From positions 124,001-188,000 of the forward strand of contig NZ_JANIPJ010000003.1 in the NCBI RefSeq assembly GCF_024623455.1: DNA of 64,000 nucleotides. Direction: 5' to 3'. A model generated the notes under the pieces. The model did no database searches and was not told the origin of the DNA. It saw nothing but the letters and a program-made list of their open reading frames with translations. This DNA comes from Paenibacillus soyae. GTDB taxonomy: Bacteria > Bacillota > Bacilli > Paenibacillales > Paenibacillaceae. The stretch's first letter is position 1; each line of letters starts with the position of its first letter. The position numbers and the translations under genes are program-made. This document shows, piece after piece, positions 45,897 to 53,611 of the stretch.

Positions 45897-46838
45897 CTAG
45901 TAGTTCACCCATTTTTTCTGTCCGACCCACTGCAGCAGCGTAATCGCGAGCACGCAGAAGAACAAGACGACCGCCATAGAGGAGGCTGGACCAATCTTCA
46001 GGTTCACGAAAGCCGTTTCGTACAAATTCCATACGATCATCGTCGTGGAGTTGAGCGGCCCGCCTTTGGTCAGGACGGCGATCAGGTCGAACACCTTGAA
46101 GGTCGAGATAATGCCGGTAACAAGCAGGAAGAAGGTCGTGGACGACAGCTGCGGGAACGTGATGCTTTTGAATTTGACCCAAGTACCCGCGCCGTCAATC
46201 TCCGCCGCTTCATACAGGTCCTTCGGAATCGACTGCAAGCCGGCGATATAGACGATCATATTGAAGCCGATGGCGGTCCAGACCGCGATCATCATGAGCG
46301 ACGGAAGCGCGAACTTCGGATCGGCGATCCATTTCGGCGGATTATCGATGCCGAGCGACATCAGCGCCTGGTTCACCGGGCCGGCCGAAGGGTGGAACAG
46401 CACCTGCCATACGATCGCCACCGCGACGATACTGGAGATATAAGGCATGAAGTAAGCGACTTTGAAAAAGCTCTTCATATAGACATGCTTGTCGATCACG
46501 ATCGCAAGAAACATAGAGATGGCCAAGTAGATCGGGACGGCCAGCAGGAACAACGCATTGTTGCGCATCGACTTCAGAAACTTGTCGTCCTGGAACAACG
46601 CCTCGAAGTTGTCGAAGCCAATAAATTTAATATCTTGAATGCCCGCCACGAAATTCCATTCGGCGAGCGACAATAAGAAGGTCGCGATAATCGGAATCAG
46701 CGTTAATATGGTAACCCCGATCAGCATCGGACCGATAAACAGGAAGCCCGCGATCGTCTCTTTCGTCTGCAGGCGGCTGCCTCTGCGCTTCGGCCTTGCA
46801 GCCGGCACGGCCCCCGTCGCCGTCTTCGTTGTTTGCAT
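45897..46838 (-). CDS. Carbohydrate ABC transporter permease (MalF family)
   Basis: 313 residues from the ATG at 46838 (GAGGTGAGG upstream; earlier ATGs are less supported). Basic N-terminus, then six helices (TIAGFLFIGPMLIGVTILTL first) and the EAA loop DLYEAAEIDGAGTWVKFKSI then TFPQLSS. Pairs with the MalG-type permease to form the channel for the imported saccharide. First gene of the transporter unit, with a promoter/operator upstream that resembles that of the GH88 gene. Confidence 0.92.
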   Translation of the reverse strand: MQTTKTATGAVPAARPKRRGSRLQTKETIAGFLFIGPMLIGVTILTLIPIIATFLLSLAEWNFVAGIQDIKFIGFDNFEALFQDDKFLKSMRNNALFLLAVPIYLAISMFLAIVIDKHVYMKSFFKVAYFMPYISSIVAVAIVWQVLFHPSAGPVNQALMSLGIDNPPKWIADPKFALPSLMMIAVWTAIGFNMIVYIAGLQSIPKDLYEAAEIDGAGTWVKFKSITFPQLSSTTFFLLVTGIISTFKVFDLIAVLTKGGPLNSTTMIVWNLYETAFVNLKIGPASSMAVVLFFCVLAITLLQWVGQKKWVNY

Positions 46839-46869
46839 CTCTTCCTCACCTCTTGTCGTTGTCATACCT

Positions 46870-46938
46870 GTATTATAGGGAACAACCACTCCGATTCTTT
46901 AACGCTATTTTGATTGGCTATGCCGTTATTTTGACTTT
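46870..46938 (-). promoter_or_regulatory. Promoter/operator of the transporter unit (shared architecture)
   Basis: Minus-strand TATAAT at 46872-46877 within CCTATAATAC. Upstream are GAATCGGA, AAAATAGCGTTA, and AAAGTCA at 46932-46938. The same words occur before the GH88 gene with the -10 to AAAGTCA distance identical (55 bp). No good -35 is present, consistent with activation. Likely the YesN-type regulator site (inference). Confidence 0.6.
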
Positions 46939-46944
46939 CTTGGA

Positions 46945-47215
46945 GGGGGGAGCGCGAACGGTCGGAAAATAGAGAGTGATACGGAGGAGCTCCGCTAGAG
47001 TGAACATCGTGCTTGGCGCCTTAACGGAACGGAGAGACGTTATTCATCGGAAAATGAGGCTTTTGGGAGGGCTAGCGGAACTGTGCGCCTTTATTCCTTG
47101 CTTTTGGTATGGATTCTTCGCGAAAACCGGCCAATAACGGCGCTCAGTTCCCTTACGAACAAAAAAACGCTTGTTTGCGCGAAATAGGGTCATCCAGTTC
47201 CGTTACGATAACCAC
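46945..47215. repeat. Intergenic repeat family C
   Basis: Non-coding stretch with repeated words: TTAACGGAACGGAGAGACGT then TATT, GCTAGCGGAACTGTGCGCCT then TTATT, and inverted AATAACGGCGCTCAGTTCCC then TTACG and CATCCAGTTCCGTTACG. The layout of direct and inverted units is like families A and B. No gene is supported in the 46.89-47.35 kb gap. Confidence 0.5.
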
Positions 47216-47230
47216 TCATCCGCTATAAAC

Positions 47231-47282
47231 GAAAAGAGGTACAGCCTCCTCCATCATCTTGAGGGCTGTACCTTCCTTTTGT
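47231..47282 (-). terminator. Rho-independent terminator
   Basis: On the minus strand GGTACAGCCCTC pairs with GAGGCTGTACC, followed by TCTTTTCG; the plus strand also ends CCTTCCTTTTG. It lies 68 bp after the stop of the 612-residue DUF2264 gene. Confidence 0.7.
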
Positions 47283-47350
47283 TCAAGCTGTCCGTTACAG
47301 CGCCCTTTCGGCTCGCCGGACAGAGACAGCTTCAATGCAATAGAGCTAAG

Positions 47351-49189
47351 CTAGCGGCTATCGGCTTGCAGCTGCAACAGCACAACCCCGCCGTCCCGCA
47401 CGATGAGCTCGCCGTCCCGCCATTCCGCGCGGGGAGGCGAGCTCCAGCCGCCATCCGCCAAGCTTCGCGCGGCGGGCTCGCCGTATACCGCGCTGACAAG
47501 CCAGGTCACGCCGGGCGCCAGGCTTGCCGTCAAGGTAGGCAGAATCGTTCGCGGATGAAGCAGATTCGTATTCGCGTTAGGCAGAACGAGCTTGCTTCCG
47601 CTCCATCCGTGCAGCGAGACGACTCCGCTAATCCCCGTCTCGGTGACCGCGGCCGCCCGTCCATCCTGGTGCTCCGTCTGCCATGCGCGGTCGATCCCCG
47701 CCGCGAATCCCCCGTCCGCCGCGTCCAGCCTGCGCTTCGACTCGATCCGGTGTACCCGGACATGCCAAGGCAATCCCGCCGCAAGCCAGGTTCTCACCTC
47801 GACATCCGGCCAAGGCAGCCACCGCATGAAGAGGACGCCGTCCTTGATCGCGTGCTCTTCGATCCTCCGTTTCACTCGGTACAGGTTGTCCCCCTCTTCG
47901 CTTAGGGCCAGCATGGAATCGTACGCCCCTTGCGCGAGTCCCCATTCCGCGCGCGGCACGCTGAAGCCGAACGCCGTGGAATAGACGAACTTCTCGTATT
48001 TGGGCGCGACATGCGTATGCTCGTTGCTCGTCCGGCAGCCGGCGTTGAAGGCCGCGACATGGTTTCCCGACCGATGCAGCAGCATGCGCGGCGAAGCCAT
48101 CGCCCGGATTGCGTCAAGCTTTGGCAGCGGCTCTTCCTCCGCCAGCCAGAATGGATGATCGTCCGCGAGCGCAAGCGGCAGGAAGGACTTGAGCGCCCAA
48201 TAAGGCGAGCCCGGCGCATTGTAGTTTTCGGCCATCACCAGATTCGGATAAGCATAGCCGATGGACAGCGTTCCGTCTCCATGGAATATCGGCTGGGCGA
48301 GCCACCAGCGCATGTTGCGCAGCAGCAAGCCTTTCATCACGCCCAGCGGCAGCGCCTCCACCCCTGCATAGACGAGCGCCCCCCAGAAGGCGGACTGCGA
48401 GAACCGGTACGCCATGCTTCGTCCGTACGGCAGCGCCGCGCCGTCCTCCGCGAACCAGTACAGGAAATCGCGGGCGAACAACGCCGCTCTTTCCTTATAA
48501 CGAGCGGAACGCTCCGGATCCTCCCGCTCCATCTCGACCGCATAGATCAACCCATAGAAATGAAGCGCGAACGGGCCGTAATAATCGCAATGCGCGTCGA
48601 TCCCGTCCTGGTACCAGCCATCCTCCATGTAGAACCGCTCGATGCGCTCCAGGTTGCGCTCCATCCGCTCCCGATCGTAGGGCAAACCCGCCTTCTTAAA
48701 CCCGAGGCTGACCATAACCTGAAAAAACAGCCAGTTGCAGTCCCACGCCTCGCGATCGTTGATTGGCTTCAGCCATTCGTATAAACGCCGCTTCTCCTCC
48801 GCCGCCAGAGGCTCCCATAGCTGATCCGCCGCAAGCGTCAGGGCGAAGCCGAATGCAGCCATCTCCACCAGCAGCTGGTCGTAGTCGGCCACCTCTCCCC
48901 AATAGTCCTCGTGCTCCGGGTTCGCCCCGTGCCGGAAACCATCGATCGCGAATAGCCGCAGCTCGCTGTCCCCTCCGCCTGCCAGCAGCGGGACGAGTCC
49001 CCATAGGACGCGGGAGAAGCCTTCCGTCTCCGCCTTGGCGTGCGAATAGGAGGCGCCGGCCGCGCCGAGGCGCAGCCTTCCCCGTCCTTCGCTGTAATGC
49101 GGGATTAACGGCCGGACCAGCTGATCGAGCGCGTTCGCCAAATCCTGCTTCGTCCGCAGCGGATTGCTTCGCAGCTCTTCTCTAATCAT
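47351..49189 (-). CDS. DUF2264 family protein, 612 aa
   Basis: Full-length DUF2264 member: an N-terminal helical toroid (AAGASYSHAKAETEGFSRVL, NCNWLFFQVMVSLGFKKAGL, DGIDAHCDYYGPFALHFYGL) and a C-terminal beta-rich domain (about 390-612, HRSGNHVAAFNAGCRTSNEH then THVAPKY). No signal peptide. It follows the GH88-like gene by 16 bp and probably acts in the same pathway of intracellular oligosaccharide breakdown. Catalytic activity not established from sequence. Confidence 0.82.
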   Translation of the reverse strand: MIREELRSNPLRTKQDLANALDQLVRPLIPHYSEGRGRLRLGAAGASYSHAKAETEGFSRVLWGLVPLLAGGGDSELRLFAIDGFRHGANPEHEDYWGEVADYDQLLVEMAAFGFALTLAADQLWEPLAAEEKRRLYEWLKPINDREAWDCNWLFFQVMVSLGFKKAGLPYDRERMERNLERIERFYMEDGWYQDGIDAHCDYYGPFALHFYGLIYAVEMEREDPERSARYKERAALFARDFLYWFAEDGAALPYGRSMAYRFSQSAFWGALVYAGVEALPLGVMKGLLLRNMRWWLAQPIFHGDGTLSIGYAYPNLVMAENYNAPGSPYWALKSFLPLALADDHPFWLAEEEPLPKLDAIRAMASPRMLLHRSGNHVAAFNAGCRTSNEHTHVAPKYEKFVYSTAFGFSVPRAEWGLAQGAYDSMLALSEEGDNLYRVKRRIEEHAIKDGVLFMRWLPWPDVEVRTWLAAGLPWHVRVHRIESKRRLDAADGGFAAGIDRAWQTEHQDGRAAAVTETGISGVVSLHGWSGSKLVLPNANTNLLHPRTILPTLTASLAPGVTWLVSAVYGEPAARSLADGGWSSPPRAEWRDGELIVRDGGVVLLQLQADSR

Positions 49190-49205
49190 GGCTCCGTTCC
49201 TCCTC

Positions 49206-50342
49206 TTACCAGAACAGCTCGCCGTGCTTCAGCAGCCGCGAGATGCCCTCCGCGAAGAAATAATCGCCATAGATAAGCGGCACGTCGATATTTCTCCCTT
49301 CCGGATAATGGCTCGTGCCGTGCAGGATGAGTCCTTCCTCGTCCTCCCGGTCCCATGCGCCGTACTCGGCGTACAACGCATGCAGCATCCGCTCCGCCTC
49401 CTGCCGGTACAGGCCGCTCTCCGTCCCGTCCACAAGCTCCGAGATGAGCAGCAAGCCGCAAGCCGCGCAAGCGCCCGCCGAAGAATCCCGGTAGCGCGTT
49501 ATTTCGGCCGGCAGACGGAAATCCCAATGCGGCACGCGGTCTTCCGGCAGATTCGCGATGAGGAAATGCGCCGCCCGCTTCGCGGCCTCCAAGTAACGCG
49601 TTTCACCCGTATGCTTGTAGCTGAGCGCCATGCCATAGATCGCCCATGCTGTGCCGCGGGACCAAGCGGAATTCGGAGCGAAGCCTTGGCCGCCGTTCAC
49701 GCCGACCTTCTCGCCCGTGTCCGGATCGAAGATGACGATATGGTTCACGGAGCCGTCCGGACGGATGAAATGCTCCAGCACGGTATCCGCATGCTCCATC
49801 GCGACATGCTTGAAGCGCGGGTCGCCGGACGTTTCGGATGCCCAGTATAGCAGCGGCAGGTTCATCGCGCAGTCGATGATCGCCCAGCCCGAATTGTTTT
49901 CGCCCGGACGCCAAGGGTTCCACGCGCGGATGTAACGGCCTTTCACGTTGAAGCGGCCGACAAGCAAATTCGCGGCCAGCATGGCGCGCCGTCTCGAAGC
50001 GTCGTCGCCGAGCAGCTTGTGCCGCGCAACGCTTGTCAGCTGCCACATGAAGCCCATGTCGTGATCCAGCTTATCGTACTCCGACATCACGGTATCCAGC
50101 TGCTTCTCGCAGCTCTCCGCGTAGCCTTTCAGCCTCTCGTCGTTCGTATCGCGATAGACGAGCCATAACAGCCCCGGCCAGAAGCCGGCCGTCCACCAAT
50201 GAGCGGGCTCAAGCACGTATTCGCCGTTCACGCTCGCATGCGGGAAGCGGTCCTCGATCCGCCGGCTCGTTCTTGTTACCTTGCGCACAATTTGTTCCCA
50301 CGCCTGTTGCGGCCAATCCGTCTGAGTCGGTACTGCCATCAC
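49206..50342 (-). CDS. Unsaturated glucuronyl hydrolase, GH88 (or related GH105)
   Basis: 378 residues forming an alpha6/alpha6 barrel. Motifs matching GH88 unsaturated glucuronyl hydrolase: DKLDHDMGFMWQLTSVAR and GWAIIDCAMNLPLLYWAS (the two Asp of the active site), SRGTAWAIYGMALSYKHTGE, DSSAGACAACGLLLISE and YGDYFFAEGISRL. It removes the unsaturated uronic acid from the non-reducing end of lyase products, which fits with the heparinase-like lyase in the neighbouring operon. No signal peptide: cytosolic. Confidence 0.85.
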   Translation of the reverse strand: MMAVPTQTDWPQQAWEQIVRKVTRTSRRIEDRFPHASVNGEYVLEPAHWWTAGFWPGLLWLVYRDTNDERLKGYAESCEKQLDTVMSEYDKLDHDMGFMWQLTSVARHKLLGDDASRRRAMLAANLLVGRFNVKGRYIRAWNPWRPGENNSGWAIIDCAMNLPLLYWASETSGDPRFKHVAMEHADTVLEHFIRPDGSVNHIVIFDPDTGEKVGVNGGQGFAPNSAWSRGTAWAIYGMALSYKHTGETRYLEAAKRAAHFLIANLPEDRVPHWDFRLPAEITRYRDSSAGACAACGLLLISELVDGTESGLYRQEAERMLHALYAEYGAWDREDEEGLILHGTSHYPEGRNIDVPLIYGDYFFAEGISRLLKHGELFW

Positions 50343-50390
50343 TATCCCATCCTTTATTATCTATTTGCCGAGATTGTAAACGCTTAACTG

Positions 50391-50459
50391 GTATTATAGG
50401 CAAGCCCTCCATCCGATTCATAACACTATTTTTATCAGTTTTACGCTAATCCTGACTTT
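50391..50459 (-). promoter_or_regulatory. Promoter/operator of the GH88-DUF2264 unit (shared architecture)
   Basis: Minus-strand TATAAT at 50393-50398 within CCTATAATAC, preceded by GAATCGGA, AAAATAGTGTTA and, 55 bp upstream of the -10, AAAGTCA at 50453-50459. The two words TAGCGTAA and TAGTGTTA are 21 bp apart in the same orientation, as expected for an AraC-type activator binding as a dimer on direct repeats. Confidence 0.6.
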
Positions 50460-50498
50460 TTTGGCGAATCCCAGCGCGCCAAGCGTCCAAACACGACA

Positions 50499-50526
50499 AA
50501 GCCCGGGCGTCCTGCGCCCGGGCTTC
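50499..50526 (-). terminator. Terminator after tetR
   Basis: Perfect stem AAGCCCGGGCG/CGCCCGGGCTT with a 4-base loop region; the T-tract is short (TTTGTCG). It lies 13 bp past the stop of the TetR gene. Confidence 0.6.
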
Positions 50527-50538
50527 ATTGATCTGCAC

Positions 50539-51132
50539 TTACTCCCCGCTATACTGAAGACCATGCAAAATATATTCGGTCATATCCTCAATCGTCGCCT
50601 CTACGTCTGACGTATCTTCCTCCAGAAGCACCTTCCAATATTCCTGGTGGCGGTGGAACAGCAGCGTGCCCGCGACCGACATAAACGCCGTGTCCAGCGA
50701 ACGGAATTGAAACAAACCATGCTCCCGTCCTTCCGCGATCCACTTCCGCAGCAGGCGCCACATCGGCATGACATGCTCCCGGATCTTCTGAATACGAGGC
50801 GAATTCATGCTGATTTCCTGCTGAATAATGCTAATCATTTGCGGGTCCGACAGCCGGTAAAGCGTCACCTCGCGAATAACCAGCTTCACCCCTATCACTG
50901 GCGGCATGTTCGGATCGACGGACGATAGCTGGGCATTCGGGATAAAAGCTTCGAATAACGCTCCGAACAAATTATCTTTGCCGCCGAAGTGGTACGAGAC
51001 CATCGCGATGTTGACGCCCGCTTCCTCGCATATTTGCCGAATCGTTGTTCCGTCGAAGCCTTGCACAGCAAACAGCTTTTTCGCCGACAGCAAAATTTTT
51101 GTCTTGATGTCTGTCTCGTCCGTCATCGTCAT
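50539..51132 (-). CDS. TetR-family repressor
   Basis: 197 residues. N-terminal TetR helix-turn-helix: KTKILLSAKKLFAVQGFDGT then TIRQICEEAGVNIAMVSYHF. The C-terminal ligand domain is variable. GGAGG precedes the ATG. It follows the ABC-2-like permease gene by 25 bp, and a near-perfect palindrome upstream of that gene is the likely operator, so it would control its own operon. Confidence 0.88.
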   Translation of the reverse strand: MTMTDETDIKTKILLSAKKLFAVQGFDGTTIRQICEEAGVNIAMVSYHFGGKDNLFGALFEAFIPNAQLSSVDPNMPPVIGVKLVIREVTLYRLSDPQMISIIQQEISMNSPRIQKIREHVMPMWRLLRKWIAEGREHGLFQFRSLDTAFMSVAGTLLFHRHQEYWKVLLEEDTSDVEATIEDMTEYILHGLQYSGE

Positions 51133-51157
51133 GAGCTACCTCCAGTTTGTTTCGTTC

Positions 51158-52324
51158 CTACTTCGATTGATGGCTCGCAATCGCGGCTTGCGGCTGCTGA
51201 ACCGGCTTGCTGCTTTTGAACAAAACCGCCGCCGCGCTGACCGCGATCGCAACCGCTCCAATTAATGCAAGCATCCCTGCATCGGATCCTACGCCAGGTC
51301 CTCCGAACAGGATGTTCATGTTGCCGTCTACCGCGTAAGTCGCCGGCAGCGCGGCTCCAAGTCCCGTATAGAACTCGCTCAGCAGCTCGCGAGGCACGAT
51401 CGCGCCGGACGAGACGAGCTGGGCCGACAATAGGATAATATTGAACAGCATACCCGCCATTCCGAACAAATACAAGAAGGATTGAGAGACGAACATGAAC
51501 ACGAGCAGGAACAGCAGCTGGAAGCCCCACAGGTGCAGGAAGCCCTGCTCCACCTGTCCGCCCAAGCTGACGAGCAGCGTCGAGCCTACGAGCGAGACGA
51601 GCACCGCAGCCGCGACGTTGATGACGCTGCGCGCCGCGAAGCGTCTCCACTTGCTTGTCTGCGAAGCGATCGCCAGCGAGGATTGCTCCAGGTTCATGCC
51701 CATGATCATCGCGCCGACATACGAGGCGAGCACCATCATCATCGGCACCATCTGGTTGTTCATCCCTTCAACGACGTTGGTGGACTGCACTTTCGACGTT
51801 ACCCGCTCCGACAGGCTGGCCGATACGGCCGCCGCCTGCTCTGCCGGCACGTTCGCGCCGGCAAGCGTCTGCTGCACGCCCATCGCTACAGCCTGCTTGT
51901 TGACCTCCGCCGTTATTTGCGTAGCCGCGCCGCTCATGATGCTTTTAATTAGGGCCGGATTCGATTCGTTAATCAAATAATCGATGCTGCCCGTTCCGGC
52001 CGCGTCCGCCGCCTTCTGCGAGAAATCGGCCGGAATATGCACGACCATCTGCAGCTCCCTCTCGTCCAGCTCCGCCTTCGCCGCTTCTAACGATTCGGAT
52101 TGTACCATATCGAACGGCAGGCTCTCCAGCAAATTGGTGGCAATCGCTTGGCCCATGCCCGCGTCCTCATTGACAACCGCGATTCGGAGCTGATCCGTCC
52201 GGTCCGTCACGCCGTCATATCCCGTCATCCAAATGACGGAAAAAATAATTTGAAACATAAATGCCGTAATAATCCCGACCCAAGTGGTCGGCCTCTTCAT
52301 AAAAGCCTGCAGCGCATCTCTCAT
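51158..52324 (-). CDS. ABC-2-type / YhgE-like membrane exporter
   Basis: 388 residues: one N-terminal helix (WVGIITAFMFQIIFSVIWMT), an extracellular domain of about 160 residues (LRIAVVNEDAGMGQAIATNL, LQMVVHIPADFSQKAADAAG), and five C-terminal helices. This is the DUF3533/ABC-2 permease layout seen in drug or lipid exporters that work with or without a separate ATPase. Transcribed with tetR, so it is probably induced by a toxic compound. Confidence 0.75.
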   Translation of the reverse strand: MRDALQAFMKRPTTWVGIITAFMFQIIFSVIWMTGYDGVTDRTDQLRIAVVNEDAGMGQAIATNLLESLPFDMVQSESLEAAKAELDERELQMVVHIPADFSQKAADAAGTGSIDYLINESNPALIKSIMSGAATQITAEVNKQAVAMGVQQTLAGANVPAEQAAAVSASLSERVTSKVQSTNVVEGMNNQMVPMMMVLASYVGAMIMGMNLEQSSLAIASQTSKWRRFAARSVINVAAAVLVSLVGSTLLVSLGGQVEQGFLHLWGFQLLFLLVFMFVSQSFLYLFGMAGMLFNIILLSAQLVSSGAIVPRELLSEFYTGLGAALPATYAVDGNMNILFGGPGVGSDAGMLALIGAVAIAVSAAAVLFKSSKPVQQPQAAIASHQSK

Positions 52325-52344
52325 CCGTATCTCTCCTATCTCTA

Positions 52345-52373
52345 TTAAACGCTTGTTTAAAACAACTGTTTAA
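52345..52373. promoter_or_regulatory. Palindromic TetR-type operator
   Basis: 29-bp palindrome with arms TTAAACGCTTGTTT and AAACAACTGTTTAA around a central A; only two symmetric pairs per arm and the central base break the symmetry. It sits 20 bp upstream of the exporter start codon, ideally placed for autorepression by the TetR protein. Confidence 0.75.
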
Positions 52374-52427
52374 ATTATGCTCTCATAAACCGCTCCTGTC
52401 AACCGTCTTCTTGCTTCTTAACCAAAC

Positions 52428-52459
52428 AAAAAAAAATCCGTCTCTCGACAGATTTTTTG
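52428..52459 (-). terminator. Terminator after tatC
   Basis: On the minus strand AATCTGTC and GACGGATT arms with a 4-base loop (GAGA), followed by a run of T. 16 bp after the tatC stop. Confidence 0.75.
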
Positions 52460-52474
52460 CAACTGCTTATGAAG

Positions 52475-53284
52475 TTAAGCTTCGCCCGCCGCTGCCAGCT
52501 TGGCATCCGCCGCTTGCTGCTTCTTGTAGACGATGTCCGACAGAAACAAGCTCAGTTCGTACAACGCGACGAGCGGAATGATGACCAACACGTCCGAAAT
52601 AAAGTCAGGCGGGGTTACCATGACGCCGATCGCCGCCAGAATGAAATAAGCCAGCTTACGCATCTTGCGCAGCCGCTGCGGATTAATAATCCGGATGGCT
52701 GTCAGGAACATGAGCGCCAGCGGAAGCTCGAACAGCAGCGAGATCGGAATCAGGATGCTGAACAGGAACGTAAAGTACTGCACGATGCCGTACGTTTCCT
52801 CGAGATGCAGCTGCTGCGCGATCGTGCGCGTGAAGCCGAAGGCCAGCGGGAATACGACAAAATAAGAAAACGCCAGGCCGATCAGGAACATGATCAGCGC
52901 AAACGGCACGTATTTGAGCGTCGAACGCTGCTCGATCGGCCGCAGCGCGGGCTTCACGAACGCCCACAGCTGATACGCGGTGAACGGCAAGGTTATAACT
53001 AGCGCGATCACGAGCGCGATCTTCATGTACATGCCGATGCCGTCCCAGAGCGAGAACGTGTGAAGCTTCAGCGTATCCGCGGGCGGCTGGCTCATTAAGA
53101 AGTTGTACGCCGGCTGGGCAACGGTAAGACCGAGCACCAGCCCTGCCGTAAGAACAATCATGACATAGATAAGCCGTTTACGCAGCTCGCCCAGGTGCTC
53201 CAGAAGCGGCATCAAGCCTTCCTCCCGAAGCAGCCCCTTCCCTGACGCCGCGGATCGGTCCGTCTTTTCATTCGCCATTTCCAA
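52475..53284 (-). CDS. tatC: Twin-arginine translocase subunit TatC
   Basis: 269 residues with six membrane helices. Family motifs are present: LLEHLGELRKRLIYVMIVLT near the N-terminus, AFVKPALRPIEQR in the first cytoplasmic region, and FYFVVFPLAFGFT-like segments. It recognises twin-arginine signal peptides of folded cargo, with TatA forming the pore. The start is a TTG at 53284 with AAAGGAG at good distance; an ATG two codons later is possible. Confidence 0.93.
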   Translation of the reverse strand: MEMANEKTDRSAASGKGLLREEGLMPLLEHLGELRKRLIYVMIVLTAGLVLGLTVAQPAYNFLMSQPPADTLKLHTFSLWDGIGMYMKIALVIALVITLPFTAYQLWAFVKPALRPIEQRSTLKYVPFALIMFLIGLAFSYFVVFPLAFGFTRTIAQQLHLEETYGIVQYFTFLFSILIPISLLFELPLALMFLTAIRIINPQRLRKMRKLAYFILAAIGVMVTPPDFISDVLVIIPLVALYELSLFLSDIVYKKQQAADAKLAAAGEA

Positions 53285-53348
53285 TGCTGCTCCTTTCCTC
53301 TTAGAGGTAGTTCAGTAAGTCCGCCGCGCAAGAAAAAAGCGGACCCGA

Positions 53349-53582
53349 TTAATCCGGCAGCCGCTTGTTTTCCTTCTCGCTATGTTCCGCGCGGTTCACT
53401 TCGATCCGATTCTTCTCGGAGTCCTTCCGATCGTCGTCGTCCATGATCTCGCGAGCGCCGGATTTGAATTCCCGCAGCGTTTTGCCGAACGCCCGTCCGA
53501 GCTCGGGCAGCTTACTCGGTCCGAACAGCAGCAATGCCAGCAGCACGAGCAAGACTATGCCCCCTGCACCAATTCCACTCAT
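53349..53582 (-). CDS. tatA: Twin-arginine translocase subunit TatA
   Basis: 77 residues: one short membrane helix (GAGGIVLLVLLALLLFGPSK), the hinge FGPSKLPELGRAFGKTLREF, an amphipathic helix and a charged tail. Matches TatA; no TatB is present, as normal for Bacillota minimal Tat. First of the two Tat genes. Confidence 0.93.
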   Translation of the reverse strand: MSGIGAGGIVLLVLLALLLFGPSKLPELGRAFGKTLREFKSGAREIMDDDDRKDSEKNRIEVNRAEHSEKENKRLPD

Positions 53583-53611
53583 AGGTATGCCTCCACATCT
53601 TTTGCACGGGT

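Noticed and set aside
51158..52324. The exporter as a missing EsaA/YueB component of the type VII system
   Set aside because: EsaA is related to YhgE/Pip-type proteins, but this protein is much shorter, lies 20 kb away, and is paired with a TetR gene and its own operator, which fits an efflux switch.
53318..53345. Terminator between tatA and tatC
   Set aside because: GTCCGC/GCGGAC arms exist, but the T-rich tract lies in the loop rather than after the stem, and the two genes are expected to be co-transcribed.
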